Below are positions 8,701-20,234 of a stretch of DNA of 64,000 bases, in pieces. The stretch covers positions 139,163 to 203,162 of the forward strand of contig NZ_JOAX01000011.1 of the NCBI RefSeq assembly GCF_000720485.1. The letters run 5' to 3'. The notes under the pieces are model-generated. The model was not told the origin of the DNA, did no database searches, and saw nothing but the letters and a program-made list of their open reading frames with translations. The translations under genes and the position numbers were made by a program. The first letter of the stretch is position 1, and each line of letters starts with the position of its first letter. Source of the DNA: Streptomyces ochraceiscleroticus (GTDB taxonomy: Bacteria; Actinomycetota; Actinomycetes; Streptomycetales; Streptomycetaceae).

Positions 8701-10299
8701 CTACTGGCGGCGCAGCAGCCGGGAGGCACCGGCGGCGACCGTGGTGGCCAGCACCCAGCCCGCCAGGATCATGATCGCGGCGGCCCACTGGGAGCCGCCC
8801 TCGGGGCGCCAGTAACTGTCCTGGTTCAGGTCGATGACCGGCAGCAGCAGGTCGAGGGAGTACAGGTAGGGGTTCCAGAGCGGGGTCTCGCCGGGCTTGA
8901 GGGCGTGCGGCGGGTTCTGCGAGAAGAAGACCGTGCCCACCGCCCACAGGACGGCCATCCAGACGGCGGCGCGGCCCGGGCGGTATCCGTAGGCCACCGT
9001 CCAGTCCTGGAGGAAGCCCCAGGACTTCGCGGCGAGCGGCAGGGTTTCGCGGCGTCTGCGCTGCTTGGCGAGGAGGACCTCGCGTGCGTCGGAGTCCTCG
9101 CCGCTGCGGCGGAGCGCCGCGGCGAGCATCTCGTACGGCTCGGGCGCGTACTCGGGCGTGGCGGCCGCCACCCACTGCAGGCGCAGGGAGAGCGGGAAGT
9201 GGCCGCGGGGGATCAGCGTCTCGTAGGCGAAACCGGCCATCCACAGGCCGCCCAGACCGGGCCAGCTCGTCGATTTGTCGACGAGGTTCACGACCCGGGC
9301 GCCGGAGAGGATGACCCGGCCGCGCTGCGGGCGCTCGCCCAGGAAGCGCAGCTCGGGCGTCTGGATGCGGCGCATGGACAGTTCCTGGTCGGACTCCAGG
9401 ATGAAGCGCGCCTGGTCCAGGTCGACGGCGTCCCCGAAGCGCCCGTCGTCCAGCCGCATGCCGCCTTCGCACTCGAAGCGCTGCATACGGGTGCCGCGCG
9501 CCGGGGTCGTGGTGATGCCGTACGGGGGCGTGGCGGAGCTGGAGACCGAGCCGGAGAGGCCGGCGGCGGTGAGGTAGAGCGTGCGCTCCACGGTGAGCTG
9601 CGGGGCGTTCAGGGCCCGGCGGCCGTAGGGATTGCTCAGCCGGCTGCCGCGCAGGCTCAGTGACACGCCGATGGTGGCGCCGCGCAGCGTCAGCTCGCCG
9701 TACGACTCCATCATCTCGGCCTGGAGGTCCTGGGCCACGGTCAGGCCGTCGGCGGTGAGGGACCGGCCACGCCGGTCCTTGTGCACCACGACCTGGTTGA
9801 GCATGAGGTCCGTGCCGATGTGCGCGTCGGTGAGCCGGATGCCGCGCTGGACGATGCAGCGCGGCAGGTGCAGGTCACCCTCGGTGTGCAGGCGGGCGGC
9901 CTCCAGCCGGGGGATGGCGCAGTTGACCATCCGCAGCGTCGTGAAGCGGCTCTCGGGGAGGACGATCTCCCTCTCGAAGCGGCAGTCGCGCAGCTCCACA
10001 AATGGCTCGATTGTGCCGCCCGCGACGTCGAGGGAGTCGGTGATGTACGCGCCGGTGAGCTTCAGCGCGGAGACCCGGCCGGGCTGGGCCGGCGGGCCGT
10101 TCAGCAGGAGGAGCGCGATGACCCGGGCGCGCACGGTGCGCTCGGGGCCCCACTCGTGGCGGGCGTGCGGATCGTTGCGCGCCGGGTCGTCGGTGCGCAG
10201 ATCGCAGGTGCTGCCGTTGCGGAACGCCTGCCACAGGCTCCATTCCGCCGAGGTCAGATCCAGCTCCGGCGGCGCGTCGCCGTCGGTGGAGTCACTCAC
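8701..10299 (-). CDS. Membrane-associated protein of the Streptomyces 'oxidoreductase' family
   Basis: 532 residues. The first 400 are soluble and rich in pentapeptide-like strands (ELRDCRFEREIVLPES, LTLRGATIGVSLSLRG), suggesting a right-handed beta-helix scaffold. The last 110 contain two or three membrane segments around LYSLDLLLPVIDLNQD. Homologues are usually labelled membrane-associated oxidoreductase, but I see no dinucleotide-binding motif or catalytic cysteines, so that label should not be trusted. The GTG start has a purine-rich GGGGGAGG ribosome site. It faces away from hisD. Confidence 0.75.
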   Translation of the reverse strand: MSDSTDGDAPPELDLTSAEWSLWQAFRNGSTCDLRTDDPARNDPHARHEWGPERTVRARVIALLLLNGPPAQPGRVSALKLTGAYITDSLDVAGGTIEPFVELRDCRFEREIVLPESRFTTLRMVNCAIPRLEAARLHTEGDLHLPRCIVQRGIRLTDAHIGTDLMLNQVVVHKDRRGRSLTADGLTVAQDLQAEMMESYGELTLRGATIGVSLSLRGSRLSNPYGRRALNAPQLTVERTLYLTAAGLSGSVSSSATPPYGITTTPARGTRMQRFECEGGMRLDDGRFGDAVDLDQARFILESDQELSMRRIQTPELRFLGERPQRGRVILSGARVVNLVDKSTSWPGLGGLWMAGFAYETLIPRGHFPLSLRLQWVAAATPEYAPEPYEMLAAALRRSGEDSDAREVLLAKQRRRRETLPLAAKSWGFLQDWTVAYGYRPGRAAVWMAVLWAVGTVFFSQNPPHALKPGETPLWNPYLYSLDLLLPVIDLNQDSYWRPEGGSQWAAAIMILAGWVLATTVAAGASRLLRRQ

Positions 10300-10456
10300 C
10301 GCGGCCTCCCCCTCTCGTTCCCGGCCGCGCCGTCCGGGCGCCGCCGTCTCTCCATGCGTACCGGGCGTCCCACGCGTACCGCTGCGGCCCCCTCGGCACC
10401 CCATTCCCGCTGAGTGACCGCGTGAACGCCAGTGGTCTGAATCACCCCGGGCACTA

Positions 10457-10475
10457 CGTATCACCGATTGATACG
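10457..10475. promoter_or_regulatory. Perfect 7-bp dyad upstream of hisD, candidate operator
   Basis: CGTATCA-N5-TGATACG, centred about 49 bases before the hisD start, just upstream of where its -35 region would be. It is the only strong dyad I saw in the 215-base gap before hisD. Confidence 0.45.
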
Positions 10476-10502
10476 GGCGACGGACACCGGCAGCACGTCT
10501 GA

Positions 10503-10508
10503 GACACT
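10503..10508 (+). promoter_or_regulatory. Candidate leaderless -10 box of the his operon
   Basis: GACACT, 6 bases before the hisD GTG. The GGAGG at 10509-10513 is too close to the start (1 base) to work as a normal ribosome site, which favours a leaderless transcript. Confidence 0.4.
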
Positions 10509-10514
10509 GGAGGG

Positions 10515-11840
10515 GTGATCTCCCGAATCGATCTGCGCGGTGACGCCCTCCCCGAGGGCGGCGCCCTGCGCGACCTGCTGCCCCGTGCCGAGTTCGACGT
10601 GGAAGCCGCCCTGGAGAAGGTGCGGCCCATCTGCGAGGACGTGCGCCATCGTGGCACGGCTGCGCTGATCGAGTACGCCCATCGGTTCGACCGGGTCGAG
10701 ATCGAGCGGGTGCGAGTGCCCGCCGAGGCACTGCGGACCGCGCTGGCGGAGCTGGACCCGGCGGTCCGGGCCGCCCTGGAGGAGTCCATCAAGCGGGCCC
10801 GCACGGTCCACCGTGAGCAGCGGCGTACGGATGTGACGACGAAGGTCGTGCCGGGCGGCACGGTCACCGAACGGTGGGTGCCGGTCGAACGGGTCGGGTT
10901 GTATGTGCCCGGTGGCCGCTCGGTCTACCCCTCGTCCGTGGTGATGAACGTGGTGCCCGCGCAGGAGGCCGGCGTCGAGTCGCTGGCCGTCGCCTCGCCG
11001 CCGCAGGCCGACTTCGGCGGCCTGCCGCACCCCACGATCCTGGCCACCTGCGCCCTGCTGGGCGTGGACGAGGTCTACGCGGCCGGTGGCGCCCAGGCCG
11101 TCGCGATGTTCGCGTACGGCACCGAGGACTGCCTGCCGGTGAACCTCGTCACGGGCCCCGGCAACATCTACGTCGCCGCCGCGAAGCGCTTTCTCAAGGG
11201 CCGCATCGGCATCGACTCCGAGGCCGGCCCCACCGAGATCGCGATCCTCGCGGACGACACCGCCGACCCGGCGCACGTCGCGGCCGACCTGATCAGCCAG
11301 GCCGAGCACGACCCGATGGCCGCCGCCGTCCTGGTCACCGCCTCGGAGGAGCTGGCCGAGCGGGTCGAGAAGGAGCTGGAGCCGCAGGTCCGCGCGACCC
11401 GGCACATCGAGGACCGGATCATCCCGGCGCTGGCCGGCCGGCAGTCCGCGATCGTGCTGGTCGACGGCCTGGACGAGGGCCTGAAGGTCGTGGACGCCTA
11501 CGGCGCCGAGCACCTGGAGATCCAGACCGCCGACGCCTCGGCCGTGGCCGCGCGGGTCCGCAACGCCGGCGCGATCTTCGTCGGCCCGTACGCGCCCGTC
11601 TCGCTCGGCGACTACTGCGCGGGCTCGAACCACGTGCTGCCCACCGGCGGCTGCGCGTGCCACTCCTCGGGGCTCTCCGTGCAGTCCTTCCTGCGCGGCA
11701 TCCATGTCGTGGACTACACCCGCGACGCACTGGCCGAGGTCGCCCACCACGTGGTGACCCTCGCCGAGGCCGAGGACCTCCCGGCACACGGCGCGGCCAT
11801 CAAGGCAAGGTTCGACTGGAAGGTCCCGCAGGGCAAGTGA
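10515..11840 (+). CDS. hisD: Histidinol dehydrogenase
   Basis: 441 residues, full length. It catalyses the last two steps of histidine synthesis, NAD-dependent oxidation of L-histidinol to L-histidine. The signature regions are [19 protein letters not shown], the [12 protein letters not shown] nucleotide-binding stretch, [18 protein letters not shown] (zinc/catalytic His) and SNHVLPTGG. It is the first gene of an operon: its stop overlaps the hisC start by GTGA. Confidence 0.97.
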   Translation: MISRIDLRGDALPEGGALRDLLPRAEFDVEAALEKVRPICEDVRHRGTAALIEYAHRFDRVEIERVRVPAEALRTALAELDPAVRAALEESIKRARTVHREQRRTDVTTKVVPGGTVTERWVPVERVGLYVPGGRSVYPSSVVMNVVPAQEAGVESLAVASPPQADFGGLPHPTILATCALLGVDEVYAAGGAQAVAMFAYGTEDCLPVNLVTGPGNIYVAAAKRFLKGRIGIDSEAGPTEIAILADDTADPAHVAADLISQAEHDPMAAAVLVTASEELAERVEKELEPQVRATRHIEDRIIPALAGRQSAIVLVDGLDEGLKVVDAYGAEHLEIQTADASAVAARVRNAGAIFVGPYAPVSLGDYCAGSNHVLPTGGCACHSSGLSVQSFLRGIHVVDYTRDALAEVAHHVVTLAEAEDLPAHGAAIKARFDWKVPQGK

Positions 11841-12973
11841 CCAGGAATCCCTCTTCGTCCCCTTGGGACGAGCTCCCCATCCGGGACGAGCTGCGCGGCA
11901 AGTCCCCGTACGGCGCCCCTCAGCTGGACGTGCCCGTACGCCTGAACACCAACGAGAACCCGTACCCGCTGCCCGAGCCGCTCGTGCAGCGGATCGCCGA
12001 GCGGGTCACCGAGGCGGCGCGCGACCTGAACCGCTACCCGGACCGGGACGCGGTCGAGCTGCGCACGGAGCTGGCCCGGTACCTCTCCCGCACCGGCGGC
12101 CACGAGGTCACCAAGGACCAGGTCTGGGCCGCCAACGGCTCCAACGAGGTCATCCAGCAGCTTCTGCAGACCTTCGGCGGCCCCGGTCGCAGCGCCATCG
12201 GCTTCGAGCCGTCGTACTCGATGCACGGCCTGATTTCGCGCGGCACGGGCACGGAGTGGATCTCAGGGCCGCGCAACGACGACTTCACCATCGACGTCGA
12301 GGCCGCCAAGAAGGCCATCGCCGAGCGCAAGCCGGACGTGGTCTTCATCTGCTCGCCGAACAACCCGACCGGCACCGCCGTGGCAGCGGAAACGGTTCTG
12401 GCGCTCTACGAGGCCGCGCAGGCCGCCAAGGCGGACACTGCCGGGGCGCTCGTCGTGATCGACGAGGCGTACGGCGAGTTCAGCCACCGCTCCTCGTTGC
12501 TCCCGCTGATCGAGGGCCGGCGGAACCTGGTCGTCTCCCGGACGATGTCCAAGGCGTTCGGCGCGGCCGGGCTGCGCCTCGGTTACCTCGCCGCGGACTC
12601 GGCCGTGGTCGACGCCGTACAGCTCGTACGCCTGCCGTACCACCTCTCCTCGGTCACCCAGGCCACCGCGCTGGCGGCCCTGGAGCACACCGATACGCTG
12701 CTGAAGTACGTCGAGCAGCTCAAGACCGAACGGGACCGCATCGTCGACGAGCTGCGCGCGATCGGCTGCGAGGTCGTCGACTCCGACGCCAACTTCGTCC
12801 AGTTCGGCCGGTTCGACGACCAGCACGCCGCCTGGCAGGCCATCCTCGACCAGGGCGTCCTGGTCCGTGACAACGGAGTGCCGGGCTGGCTGCGGGTAAC
12901 CGCCGGCACCCCGGCCGAGAACGACGCGTTCCTCGATGCGGTGCGCGCGATCATGAAGGAGACAGACGCATGA
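11837..12973 (+). CDS. hisC: Histidinol-phosphate aminotransferase
   Basis: 378-residue PLP-dependent class I/II aminotransferase that converts imidazole acetol phosphate to histidinol phosphate. Visible landmarks are [34 protein letters not shown], the VIDEAYGEF Asp/Tyr pair, [18 protein letters not shown] with the PLP lysine, and the C-terminal [12 protein letters not shown] substrate arginine. The GTG start overlaps the hisD stop, and the stop overlaps the hisB ATG by ATGA, so hisDCB is translationally coupled. Confidence 0.96.
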   Translation: MTRNPSSSPWDELPIRDELRGKSPYGAPQLDVPVRLNTNENPYPLPEPLVQRIAERVTEAARDLNRYPDRDAVELRTELARYLSRTGGHEVTKDQVWAANGSNEVIQQLLQTFGGPGRSAIGFEPSYSMHGLISRGTGTEWISGPRNDDFTIDVEAAKKAIAERKPDVVFICSPNNPTGTAVAAETVLALYEAAQAAKADTAGALVVIDEAYGEFSHRSSLLPLIEGRRNLVVSRTMSKAFGAAGLRLGYLAADSAVVDAVQLVRLPYHLSSVTQATALAALEHTDTLLKYVEQLKTERDRIVDELRAIGCEVVDSDANFVQFGRFDDQHAAWQAILDQGVLVRDNGVPGWLRVTAGTPAENDAFLDAVRAIMKETDA

Positions 12974-13572
12974 CTCGCGAGGGTCGCATTGGAAGGATCG
13001 AGCGCAAGACCAAGGAGACCTCGGTCCTCGTCGAGATCGACCTCGACGGCACCGGACAGGTCGACGTCTCGACCGGCGTGGGTTTCTACGACCACATGCT
13101 CGACCAGCTCGGCCGGCACGGTCTGTTCGACCTCACCGTGAAGACCGACGGCGACCTGCACATCGACACCCACCACACCATCGAGGACACCGCCCTCGCG
13201 CTGGGCGCCGCCTTCAAGCAGGCCCTCGGCGACAAGGTGGGCATCTACCGCTTCGGCAACTGCACGGTCCCGCTGGACGAGTCGCTCGCCCAGGTCACCG
13301 TCGACCTCTCGGGCCGCCCGTACCTGATCCACACCGAGCCCGAGAACATCGCGCCGATGATCGGCACGTACGACACGACGATGACCCGGCACATCCTGGA
13401 GTCCTTCGTCGCGCAGGCCCAGATCGCGCTGCACGTCCACGTGCCGTACGGGCGCAACGCCCACCACATCGTCGAGTGCCAGTTCAAGGCGCTGGCCCGG
13501 GCGCTGCGGTACGCCTCCGAGCGGGACCCGCGCGCGGCCGGCATCCTGCCCTCCACGAAGGGCGCGCTGTGA
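12970..13572 (+). CDS. hisB: Imidazoleglycerol-phosphate dehydratase
   Basis: 200 residues, monofunctional as in most bacteria (no histidinol-phosphatase domain). The manganese-binding histidine motifs are all present: [21 protein letters not shown] and [17 protein letters not shown]. It dehydrates imidazoleglycerol phosphate to imidazole acetol phosphate. Its ATG overlaps the hisC stop, and its stop overlaps the next gene's GTG. Confidence 0.97.
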   Translation: MTREGRIGRIERKTKETSVLVEIDLDGTGQVDVSTGVGFYDHMLDQLGRHGLFDLTVKTDGDLHIDTHHTIEDTALALGAAFKQALGDKVGIYRFGNCTVPLDESLAQVTVDLSGRPYLIHTEPENIAPMIGTYDTTMTRHILESFVAQAQIALHVHVPYGRNAHHIVECQFKALARALRYASERDPRAAGILPSTKGAL

Positions 13573-13733
13573 ACGGTCTCTCGACGGTCTTCATCCTCGT
13601 GGGCCTCTTCCTGCTCGGCGGAGTCTTCTCCTTCTGGAAGCAGCAGATGTCCAAGAGCCTGATCGCGGTGCTGGCCATCGGCTCGGTGCTGTGTCTCGTC
13701 GCGGGCATCGTCCGGCTGGAGGTCTGGAATTGA
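13569..13733 (+). CDS. Small membrane protein embedded in the his operon
   Basis: 54 residues from a GTG overlapping the hisB stop (GTGA). Two hydrophobic helices ([18 protein letters not shown] and [19 protein letters not shown]) are separated by a short basic loop, giving a helical hairpin. The stop overlaps the hisH TTG, so it is held within the coupled chain hisB-this gene-hisH. No function is known to me. Its strict placement suggests conservation across Streptomyces his operons, but I cannot check that here. Confidence 0.75.
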   Translation: MNGLSTVFILVGLFLLGGVFSFWKQQMSKSLIAVLAIGSVLCLVAGIVRLEVWN

Positions 13734-14374
13734 GCACGCCCCGTAAGAAAGTGGTCGTCTTCGACTACGGCTTCGGCAACATCCGGTCCGCCGAGCGGGC
13801 GCTGGCCCACGTCGGCGCCGACGTCGAGGTCACCCGCGACTACGACACCGCCATGAACGCCGAGGGCCTGCTGGTGCCCGGCGTCGGCGCCTTCGCGTCC
13901 TGCATGAAGGGCCTGCGCGAGGCCCGCGGCGACTGGGTCGTGGGCCGCCGCCTCGCCGGCGGACGCCCGGTCATGGGCATCTGCGTCGGCATGCAGATCC
14001 TCTTCGGCCGCGGCATCGAGCACGACGTGGAGACCGAGGGTCTGGACGAGTGGCCCGGCACGGTCGGCCCGCTCAAGGCCGACATCGTGCCGCACATGGG
14101 CTGGAACACCGTCGAGGCGCCGCAGGACTCGCGGCTCTTCGCCGGCCTGGACGCCGACGAGCGCTACTACTTCGTGCACTCCTACGCGGTGCACCAGTGG
14201 GAGCTGGAGGTCAGCAACCCCGCCATGCGCGCGCCGCAGGTCACCTGGGCCACGCACGGCGAGCCCTTCGTGGCCGCCGTGGAGAACGGGCCGCTGTGGG
14301 CCACCCAGTTCCACCCCGAGAAGTCCGGCGACGCCGGCGCCCAGCTCCTGAGCAATTGGATCGACACGCTGTGA
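13730..14374 (+). CDS. hisH: Imidazole glycerol phosphate synthase, glutaminase subunit
   Basis: 214 residues from a TTG with GGAGG 8 bases upstream; no better start is in frame. It is a class I glutamine amidotransferase: the nucleophile is Cys85 in GICVGMQIL, and the His of the triad is in FHPEKSG. It delivers ammonia to HisF to form imidazoleglycerol phosphate and AICAR. Its stop codon lies in an 11-bp direct repeat that also duplicates the possible start of priA. Confidence 0.95.
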   Translation: MSTPRKKVVVFDYGFGNIRSAERALAHVGADVEVTRDYDTAMNAEGLLVPGVGAFASCMKGLREARGDWVVGRRLAGGRPVMGICVGMQILFGRGIEHDVETEGLDEWPGTVGPLKADIVPHMGWNTVEAPQDSRLFAGLDADERYYFVHSYAVHQWELEVSNPAMRAPQVTWATHGEPFVAAVENGPLWATQFHPEKSGDAGAQLLSNWIDTL

Positions 14375-14394
14375 ACGCGGAGAACGCTGTGAAC
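14366..14394 (+). repeat. Direct repeat of 11 bp, period 18, over the hisH stop and priA start
   Basis: ACGCTGTGAAC at 14366-14376 and 14384-14394. The first copy holds the hisH stop and an in-frame GTG (14371); the second holds the GTG at 14389 that has a GGAG ribosome site. Confidence 0.8.
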
Positions 14395-15111
14395 AAGCTT
14401 GAACTGCTGCCCGCCGTCGACGTCCGCGACGGCCAGGCCGTCCGCCTCGTACACGGCGAGTCCGGCTCCGAGACCTCCTACGGCGACCCGTTGCAGGCCG
14501 CCCTGGCCTGGCAGCAGTCGGGCGCCGAGTGGCTGCACCTGGTCGACCTGGACGCCGCCTTCGGCACCGGCGACAACCGCGCGCAGATCGCCGAGGTCGC
14601 CCGCTCCATGGACATCAAGGTCGAGCTGTCCGGCGGCATCCGCGACGACGACTCGCTGGCCGCGGCGCTCGCCACCGGCTGCACGCGCGTCAACATCGGC
14701 ACCGCGGCCCTGGAGAACCCCGAGTGGGTCGCCAAGATCATCGCCGAGCACGGCGACAAGATCGCGGTGGGCCTGGACGTGCGCGGCACGACGCTGCGCG
14801 GCCGCGGCTGGACCCGCGACGGCGGCGACCTGTACGAGACGCTGGCCCGGCTGGACTCCGAGGGCTGCGCCCGGTACGTCGTCACCGACATCAACAAGGA
14901 CGGCACGCTGCAGGGCCCCAACCTGGAGCTGCTGAAGAACGTCTGCGCCGCGACCGACCGGCCCGTCGTCGCCTCCGGCGGCGTCTCCTCCCTCGACGAC
15001 CTGCGCGCCATCGCGACGCTGGTCCCCGAAGGCGTGGAGGGCGCGATCGTCGGGAAGGCCCTGTACGCCAAGGCGTTCACCCTCGAAGAGGCCCTGGAGG
15101 CCACCCGCTAG
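14389..15111 (+). CDS. priA: Bifunctional phosphoribosyl isomerase A (HisA/TrpF activities)
   Basis: 240-residue (beta-alpha)8 barrel with the two phosphate-binding loops expected (GGIRDDDSL and [13 protein letters not shown]) and the catalytic Asp pair in [16 protein letters not shown] and [16 protein letters not shown]. In Streptomyces, PriA isomerises both ProFAR (histidine) and PRA (tryptophan). No trpF is seen among the trp genes in this window, which fits. GTG 14371, overlapping hisH, is an alternative start six codons upstream created by a tandem duplication. Confidence 0.95.
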   Translation: MNKLELLPAVDVRDGQAVRLVHGESGSETSYGDPLQAALAWQQSGAEWLHLVDLDAAFGTGDNRAQIAEVARSMDIKVELSGGIRDDDSLAAALATGCTRVNIGTAALENPEWVAKIIAEHGDKIAVGLDVRGTTLRGRGWTRDGGDLYETLARLDSEGCARYVVTDINKDGTLQGPNLELLKNVCAATDRPVVASGGVSSLDDLRAIATLVPEGVEGAIVGKALYAKAFTLEEALEATR

Positions 15112-15126
15112 CAGGGAGATGGACCG

Positions 15127-15516
15127 ATGACCGACGTACGGCGCGTGCCTGGTGAAGGACCCTGGGAAGAGGCGTTCGGAGCGGCGCGCGCCGTCGCGGC
15201 CGGTGACCGTGTCCATGTCGCCGGCACGACGCCGTTCGACGGCACGGTGCTGTACGGCGAGGGCGATCCGTACGAGCAGACCCGGGTCGCCTTCACCAGG
15301 GCGCTCGACGCCCTCACGGAGTTCGGCCTGGACGCGAACGCGGTCGTCCGCACCCGCGTCTACCTCACCCACACCCGCGACATCGACGAGGCGGCCCGCG
15401 CCCACCAGGAGCTCTTCGGCGCGGTCCGCCCCGCCACGACCGTCGTCGTGGTCTCGGGCTTCGTCGACCCCCGCATCCTGATCCAAGTAGAACTAGAAGC
15501 TTTCAGAGAGGTCTGA
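15127..15516 (+). CDS. RidA family protein (imine/enamine deaminase)
   Basis: 129 residues of the YjgF/YER057c/UK114 fold. GDRVHVAGTTPFDG, the conserved substrate arginine in RTRVYLTHTRD and the terminal VVSGFVDPRILIQVELEA are typical. RidA proteins hydrolyse reactive 2-aminoacrylate-type intermediates. It lies between priA and hisF, 15 bases after priA and 6 bases before hisF, so it is co-transcribed with the his genes. Confidence 0.9.
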   Translation: MTDVRRVPGEGPWEEAFGAARAVAAGDRVHVAGTTPFDGTVLYGEGDPYEQTRVAFTRALDALTEFGLDANAVVRTRVYLTHTRDIDEAARAHQELFGAVRPATTVVVVSGFVDPRILIQVELEAFREV

Positions 15517-15522
15517 ACAGAC

Positions 15523-16293
15523 ATGACCCTGGCGGTCCGAGTCATCCCCTGCCTGGACGTCGACAACGGCCGGGTCGTCAAGGGCGTCAACTTCCAGAAC
15601 CTCCGCGACGCCGGTGACCCCGTCGAGATGGCCAAGATCTACGGTGAGGAGGGCGCCGACGAGCTGACCTTCCTCGACATCACCGCCTCCTCCGGCAACC
15701 GCGAGACCACCTACGACGTGGTCCGCCGCACCGCCGAGCAGGTCTTCATCCCGCTCACCGTCGGCGGCGGCGTCCGCACCCCCGAGGACGTCGACAAGCT
15801 GCTGCGCGCGGGCGCCGACAAGGTCGGCGTCAACACCGCGGCGATCGCCCGCCCCGAGCTGATCCGGGAGATCGCCGAACGCTTCGGCCGTCAGGTCCTG
15901 GTCCTCTCCGTCGATGCCCGCCGCACGCCCGAGGGCACCAGCACCCCCTCCGGTTTCGAGGTCACCACCCACGGCGGCCGCCGCGGCACCGGCATCGACG
16001 CCGTCGAGTGGGCGCACCGCGCCGCCGAGCTCGGCGCCGGCGAGATCCTGCTGAACTCCATGGACGCCGACGGCACCAAGGACGGCTACGACACCGAGAT
16101 GATCGCCGCCGTCCGCAAGCACGTCACCATCCCGGTCATCGCCTCCGGCGGCGCCGGCAAGCTCACCGACTTCCCGCCGGCCATCGACGCCGGCGCCGAC
16201 GCCGTCCTCGCCGCCTCCGTCTTCCACTTCGGCGACCTGCGCATCGGCGAGGTCAAGAACACCCTCCGCGAAACGGGTCACCCGGTCCGCTGA
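15523..16293 (+). CDS. hisF: Imidazole glycerol phosphate synthase, cyclase subunit
   Basis: 256-residue (beta-alpha)8 barrel. The catalytic Asp is in [14 protein letters not shown]; phosphate-binding loops are [10 protein letters not shown] and [11 protein letters not shown], and the second catalytic Asp is in [15 protein letters not shown]. With HisH it forms imidazoleglycerol phosphate and AICAR from PRFAR. It is the last gene of this his block; hisI lies 11.5 kb downstream and hisG/hisE are outside the window. Confidence 0.97.
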   Translation: MTLAVRVIPCLDVDNGRVVKGVNFQNLRDAGDPVEMAKIYGEEGADELTFLDITASSGNRETTYDVVRRTAEQVFIPLTVGGGVRTPEDVDKLLRAGADKVGVNTAAIARPELIREIAERFGRQVLVLSVDARRTPEGTSTPSGFEVTTHGGRRGTGIDAVEWAHRAAELGAGEILLNSMDADGTKDGYDTEMIAAVRKHVTIPVIASGGAGKLTDFPPAIDAGADAVLAASVFHFGDLRIGEVKNTLRETGHPVR

Positions 16294-16334
16294 CACGGCC
16301 GGTACATCTCCTGGTCGGAGACCCGCCACCGCCG

Positions 16335-16340
16335 TAGGCT
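16335..16340 (+). promoter_or_regulatory. Leaderless -10 box of the nitrile hydratase operon
   Basis: TAGGCT then 6 bases and the ATG at 16347, with no ribosome site. Confidence 0.5.
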
Positions 16341-16346
16341 CGGCCC

Positions 16347-16616
16347 ATGAGCCGAGTCAACGACGTGGGCGGGCAGACCGGGTTCGGCGCGCTGCGGATC
16401 GAGGCGGGGGAGCCGCCGTTCCACGCGGACTGGGAGGCGCGGGTGTACGCGCTGAACATGGCGCTGGTGCGCGGCGGGGTCTACACGCTGGACGAGTTCC
16501 GGGACGCCGTGGAACGGATGGCGCCCGCCGAGTATCTGGCGGCTTCGTACTACGAGCGGTGGCTGCACGCCATCGAGACGCTGGTCGCCGAGCGGAAGGT
16601 GCTCGGCGATGCCTGA
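16347..16616 (+). CDS. Nitrile hydratase-type small subunit (beta N-terminal half)
   Basis: 89 residues. The opening NDVGGQTGFG, the middle FHADWEARVYALNMAL and the ending YYERWLHAIETLVAE match the N-terminal helical half of the nitrile hydratase beta subunit. The C-terminal SH3-like half is a separate gene immediately downstream (8-base overlap). A split beta of this kind is known in thiocyanate hydrolase and in toyocamycin nitrile hydratase (ToyJKL) of Streptomyces. Nitrile hydratase activator proteins share this fold, so an accessory role is the main alternative. Confidence 0.8.
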   Translation: MSRVNDVGGQTGFGALRIEAGEPPFHADWEARVYALNMALVRGGVYTLDEFRDAVERMAPAEYLAASYYERWLHAIETLVAERKVLGDA

Positions 16617-16902
16617 GCCGGCGGCCTTCGCGGCCGGACAGCGGGTGCGGGTACGGGCCGCCGACCCGGACGGGCACACGCGGGCACCGCGGTACGTACG
16701 CGGGCACACCGGCCGGGTCGTGGAGTCGCAGGGCCGCTGGCCGCTGGCCGACGACCGGGCCACGGGCGCCGCGGAGCCACGCGTGGAGACCGTCTACACC
16801 GTCGCCTTCCCGGCCCGGGAGCTGTGGGGCGAGGGCACGCACGAGGTCACGGTGGACCTCTGGGAGTCGTACCTGGAACAGGCAGCGGAGGAGCGGGCGT
16901 GA
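16609..16902 (+). CDS. Nitrile hydratase-type small subunit (beta C-terminal half)
   Basis: 97 residues of the SH3-like C-terminal domain of nitrile hydratase beta. FAAGQRVRVR, the HTRAPRYVRGHTGRV motif (arginines that contact the metal-site cysteines in the alpha subunit) and YTVAFPARELWGE...VDLWESYLE are all recognisable. It overlaps the preceding gene by 8 bases and the alpha-subunit GTG by GTGA, so all three are translationally coupled. Confidence 0.85.
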   Translation: MPEPAAFAAGQRVRVRAADPDGHTRAPRYVRGHTGRVVESQGRWPLADDRATGAAEPRVETVYTVAFPARELWGEGTHEVTVDLWESYLEQAAEERA

Positions 16903-17489
16903 GCGGGGAACATGCGAGCAGCACGGTGGCGGTGCGGGTGCGCCGCCTGGAGGAGCGGCTGGTGGCGGCCGGGGTGGTCGGCGACGACCAGCTCGACGCG
17001 ATCCTGACCAAGCTGCTGAACGGCGCGTCTCCGGTCAACGGCGCGCGGGTGACGGCCCGCGCCTGGACGGACCCGGGCTTCAAGGAGCGGCTGCTGGCGG
17101 ACGCCAATACGGCGCTGCCCGAGCTCGGCCTGTCGATGACCGGCGGCATCCAGGAACAGCGCCTCAAGGTCGTCGAGAACACGACGGAGGTGCACAACGT
17201 CCTCGTCTGCACCCTGTGTTCGTGCTATCCGATCGGGCTGCTGGGGCCGTCCCCGTCCTGGTACAAGAGCGAGGCGTACCGGTCGCGGGTGGTGCGCGAT
17301 CCGCGGTCCGTCCTGGCGGAGTTCGGGCTCGAACTGCCCGACGACGTCACGGTCACCGTCTGGGACTCCAGCGCGGAGAGCCGCTACATGGTGCTGCCGC
17401 GGCGGCCCGATGGCACGGACGGGCTGGGCGAGGAAGAACTCGCCCGCCTCGTGACACGGGAGGGTCTCATCGGGACCGCCGCGGTCTGA
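16899..17489 (+). CDS. Cobalt-type nitrile hydratase alpha subunit
   Basis: 196 residues from a GTG with a GGAGGAG ribosome site. The metal-binding motif VCTLCSCY is at residues 103-110, giving Cys104, Cys107, Ser108 and Cys109. Thr rather than Ser after the first Cys is the cobalt-type signature. The family hydrates nitriles to amides (or hydrolyses thiocyanate in the SCNase branch) in the cytoplasm. No separate metallochaperone gene follows; the next gene is convergent sdhB. The true substrate is unknown. Confidence 0.9.
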   Translation: MSGEHASSTVAVRVRRLEERLVAAGVVGDDQLDAILTKLLNGASPVNGARVTARAWTDPGFKERLLADANTALPELGLSMTGGIQEQRLKVVENTTEVHNVLVCTLCSCYPIGLLGPSPSWYKSEAYRSRVVRDPRSVLAEFGLELPDDVTVTVWDSSAESRYMVLPRRPDGTDGLGEEELARLVTREGLIGTAAV

Positions 17490-17491
17490 AA

Positions 17492-17531
17492 GGCGCCGCG
17501 GCTGCGGAGCGTCGGTTGCCGCCGCGGCGCC
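17492..17531. terminator. Hairpin between convergent nitrile hydratase and sdhB
   Basis: Perfect 10-base arms, GGCGCCGCGG (17492-17501) and its complement (17522-17531), around a 20-base loop. It can act on both strands. Confidence 0.75.
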
Positions 17532-17549
17532 GGTCAGTGGGGTTTGGGC

Positions 17550-18286
17550 TCACGCCTTACGGGCCGCCCGGACGAACTCACGGTTCATCTTCGTGATGCT
17601 GAACAGCGGGATGCCCTTGGGGCAGGCCGTCGCGCACTCGCCGGTGTTCGTGCAGCCGCCGAAGCCCTCGTCGTCCATCTGCCCGACCATGTCCAGGACC
17701 CGGGACTCGCGCTCCGGGGCGCCCTGCGGCAGGGAGTTGAGGTGGACGACCTTGGCGGAGGTGAAGAGCATCGCCGAGCCGTTGGGGCAGGCCGCGACGC
17801 ACGCGCCGCAGCCGATGCACTCCGCGTGCTCGAAGGCGGTGTCGGCGGCCGGCTTCGGCACCGGCGTGGCGTGCGCCTCGGGGGCGCTGCCCGTCGGAGC
17901 CGTGATGTAGCCGCCGGACCCGATGATCCGGTCGAAGGCCGTACGGTCCACGACCAGGTCCTTGACCACGGGGAACGCCGAGGCGCGCCACGGCTCGATG
18001 TCGATCGTGTCGCCGTCGTCGAAGTGCCGCATGTGGAGCTGACAGGTGGTGGTCCGCTCCGGCCCGTGTGCCTCACCATTGATGACCATGCCGCAGGCCC
18101 CGCAGATCCCCTCGCGGCAGTCGTGGTCGAAGGCGACCGGCTCCTCACCGCGCAGAATCAGCTCTTCATTGAGGGTGTCGAGCATTTCGAGAAAGGACAT
18201 CTCGGGCGAGATGTCCCGCACGTCGTACTCGGTCATACGACCCGCGGAATCGGGGCCGGACTGGCGCCAGATGCGCAGGGTGAGGT

Positions 18287-18290
<4 letters not shown>
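17550..18290 (-). CDS. sdhB: Succinate dehydrogenase/fumarate reductase iron-sulfur subunit
   Basis: 246 residues from a GTG overlapping the sdhA stop by 4 bases. The 2Fe-2S cysteines lie in [12 protein letters not shown] with the distant TTTCQL; the 4Fe-4S and 3Fe-4S clusters use [15 protein letters not shown] and [15 protein letters not shown]. It passes electrons from the flavoprotein SdhA to quinone at the membrane subunit. The order sdhC-sdhA-sdhB with a single large cytochrome b is the three-subunit actinobacterial type. Confidence 0.96.
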
Positions 18291-20233
<1,943 letters not shown>

Positions 20234-20234
20234 G

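Noticed and set aside
14371..14388. Upstream GTG as the start of priA
   Set aside because: It is possible, but it arises from a tandem duplication and has no separate ribosome site, while the GTG at 14389 has GGAG at suitable spacing.
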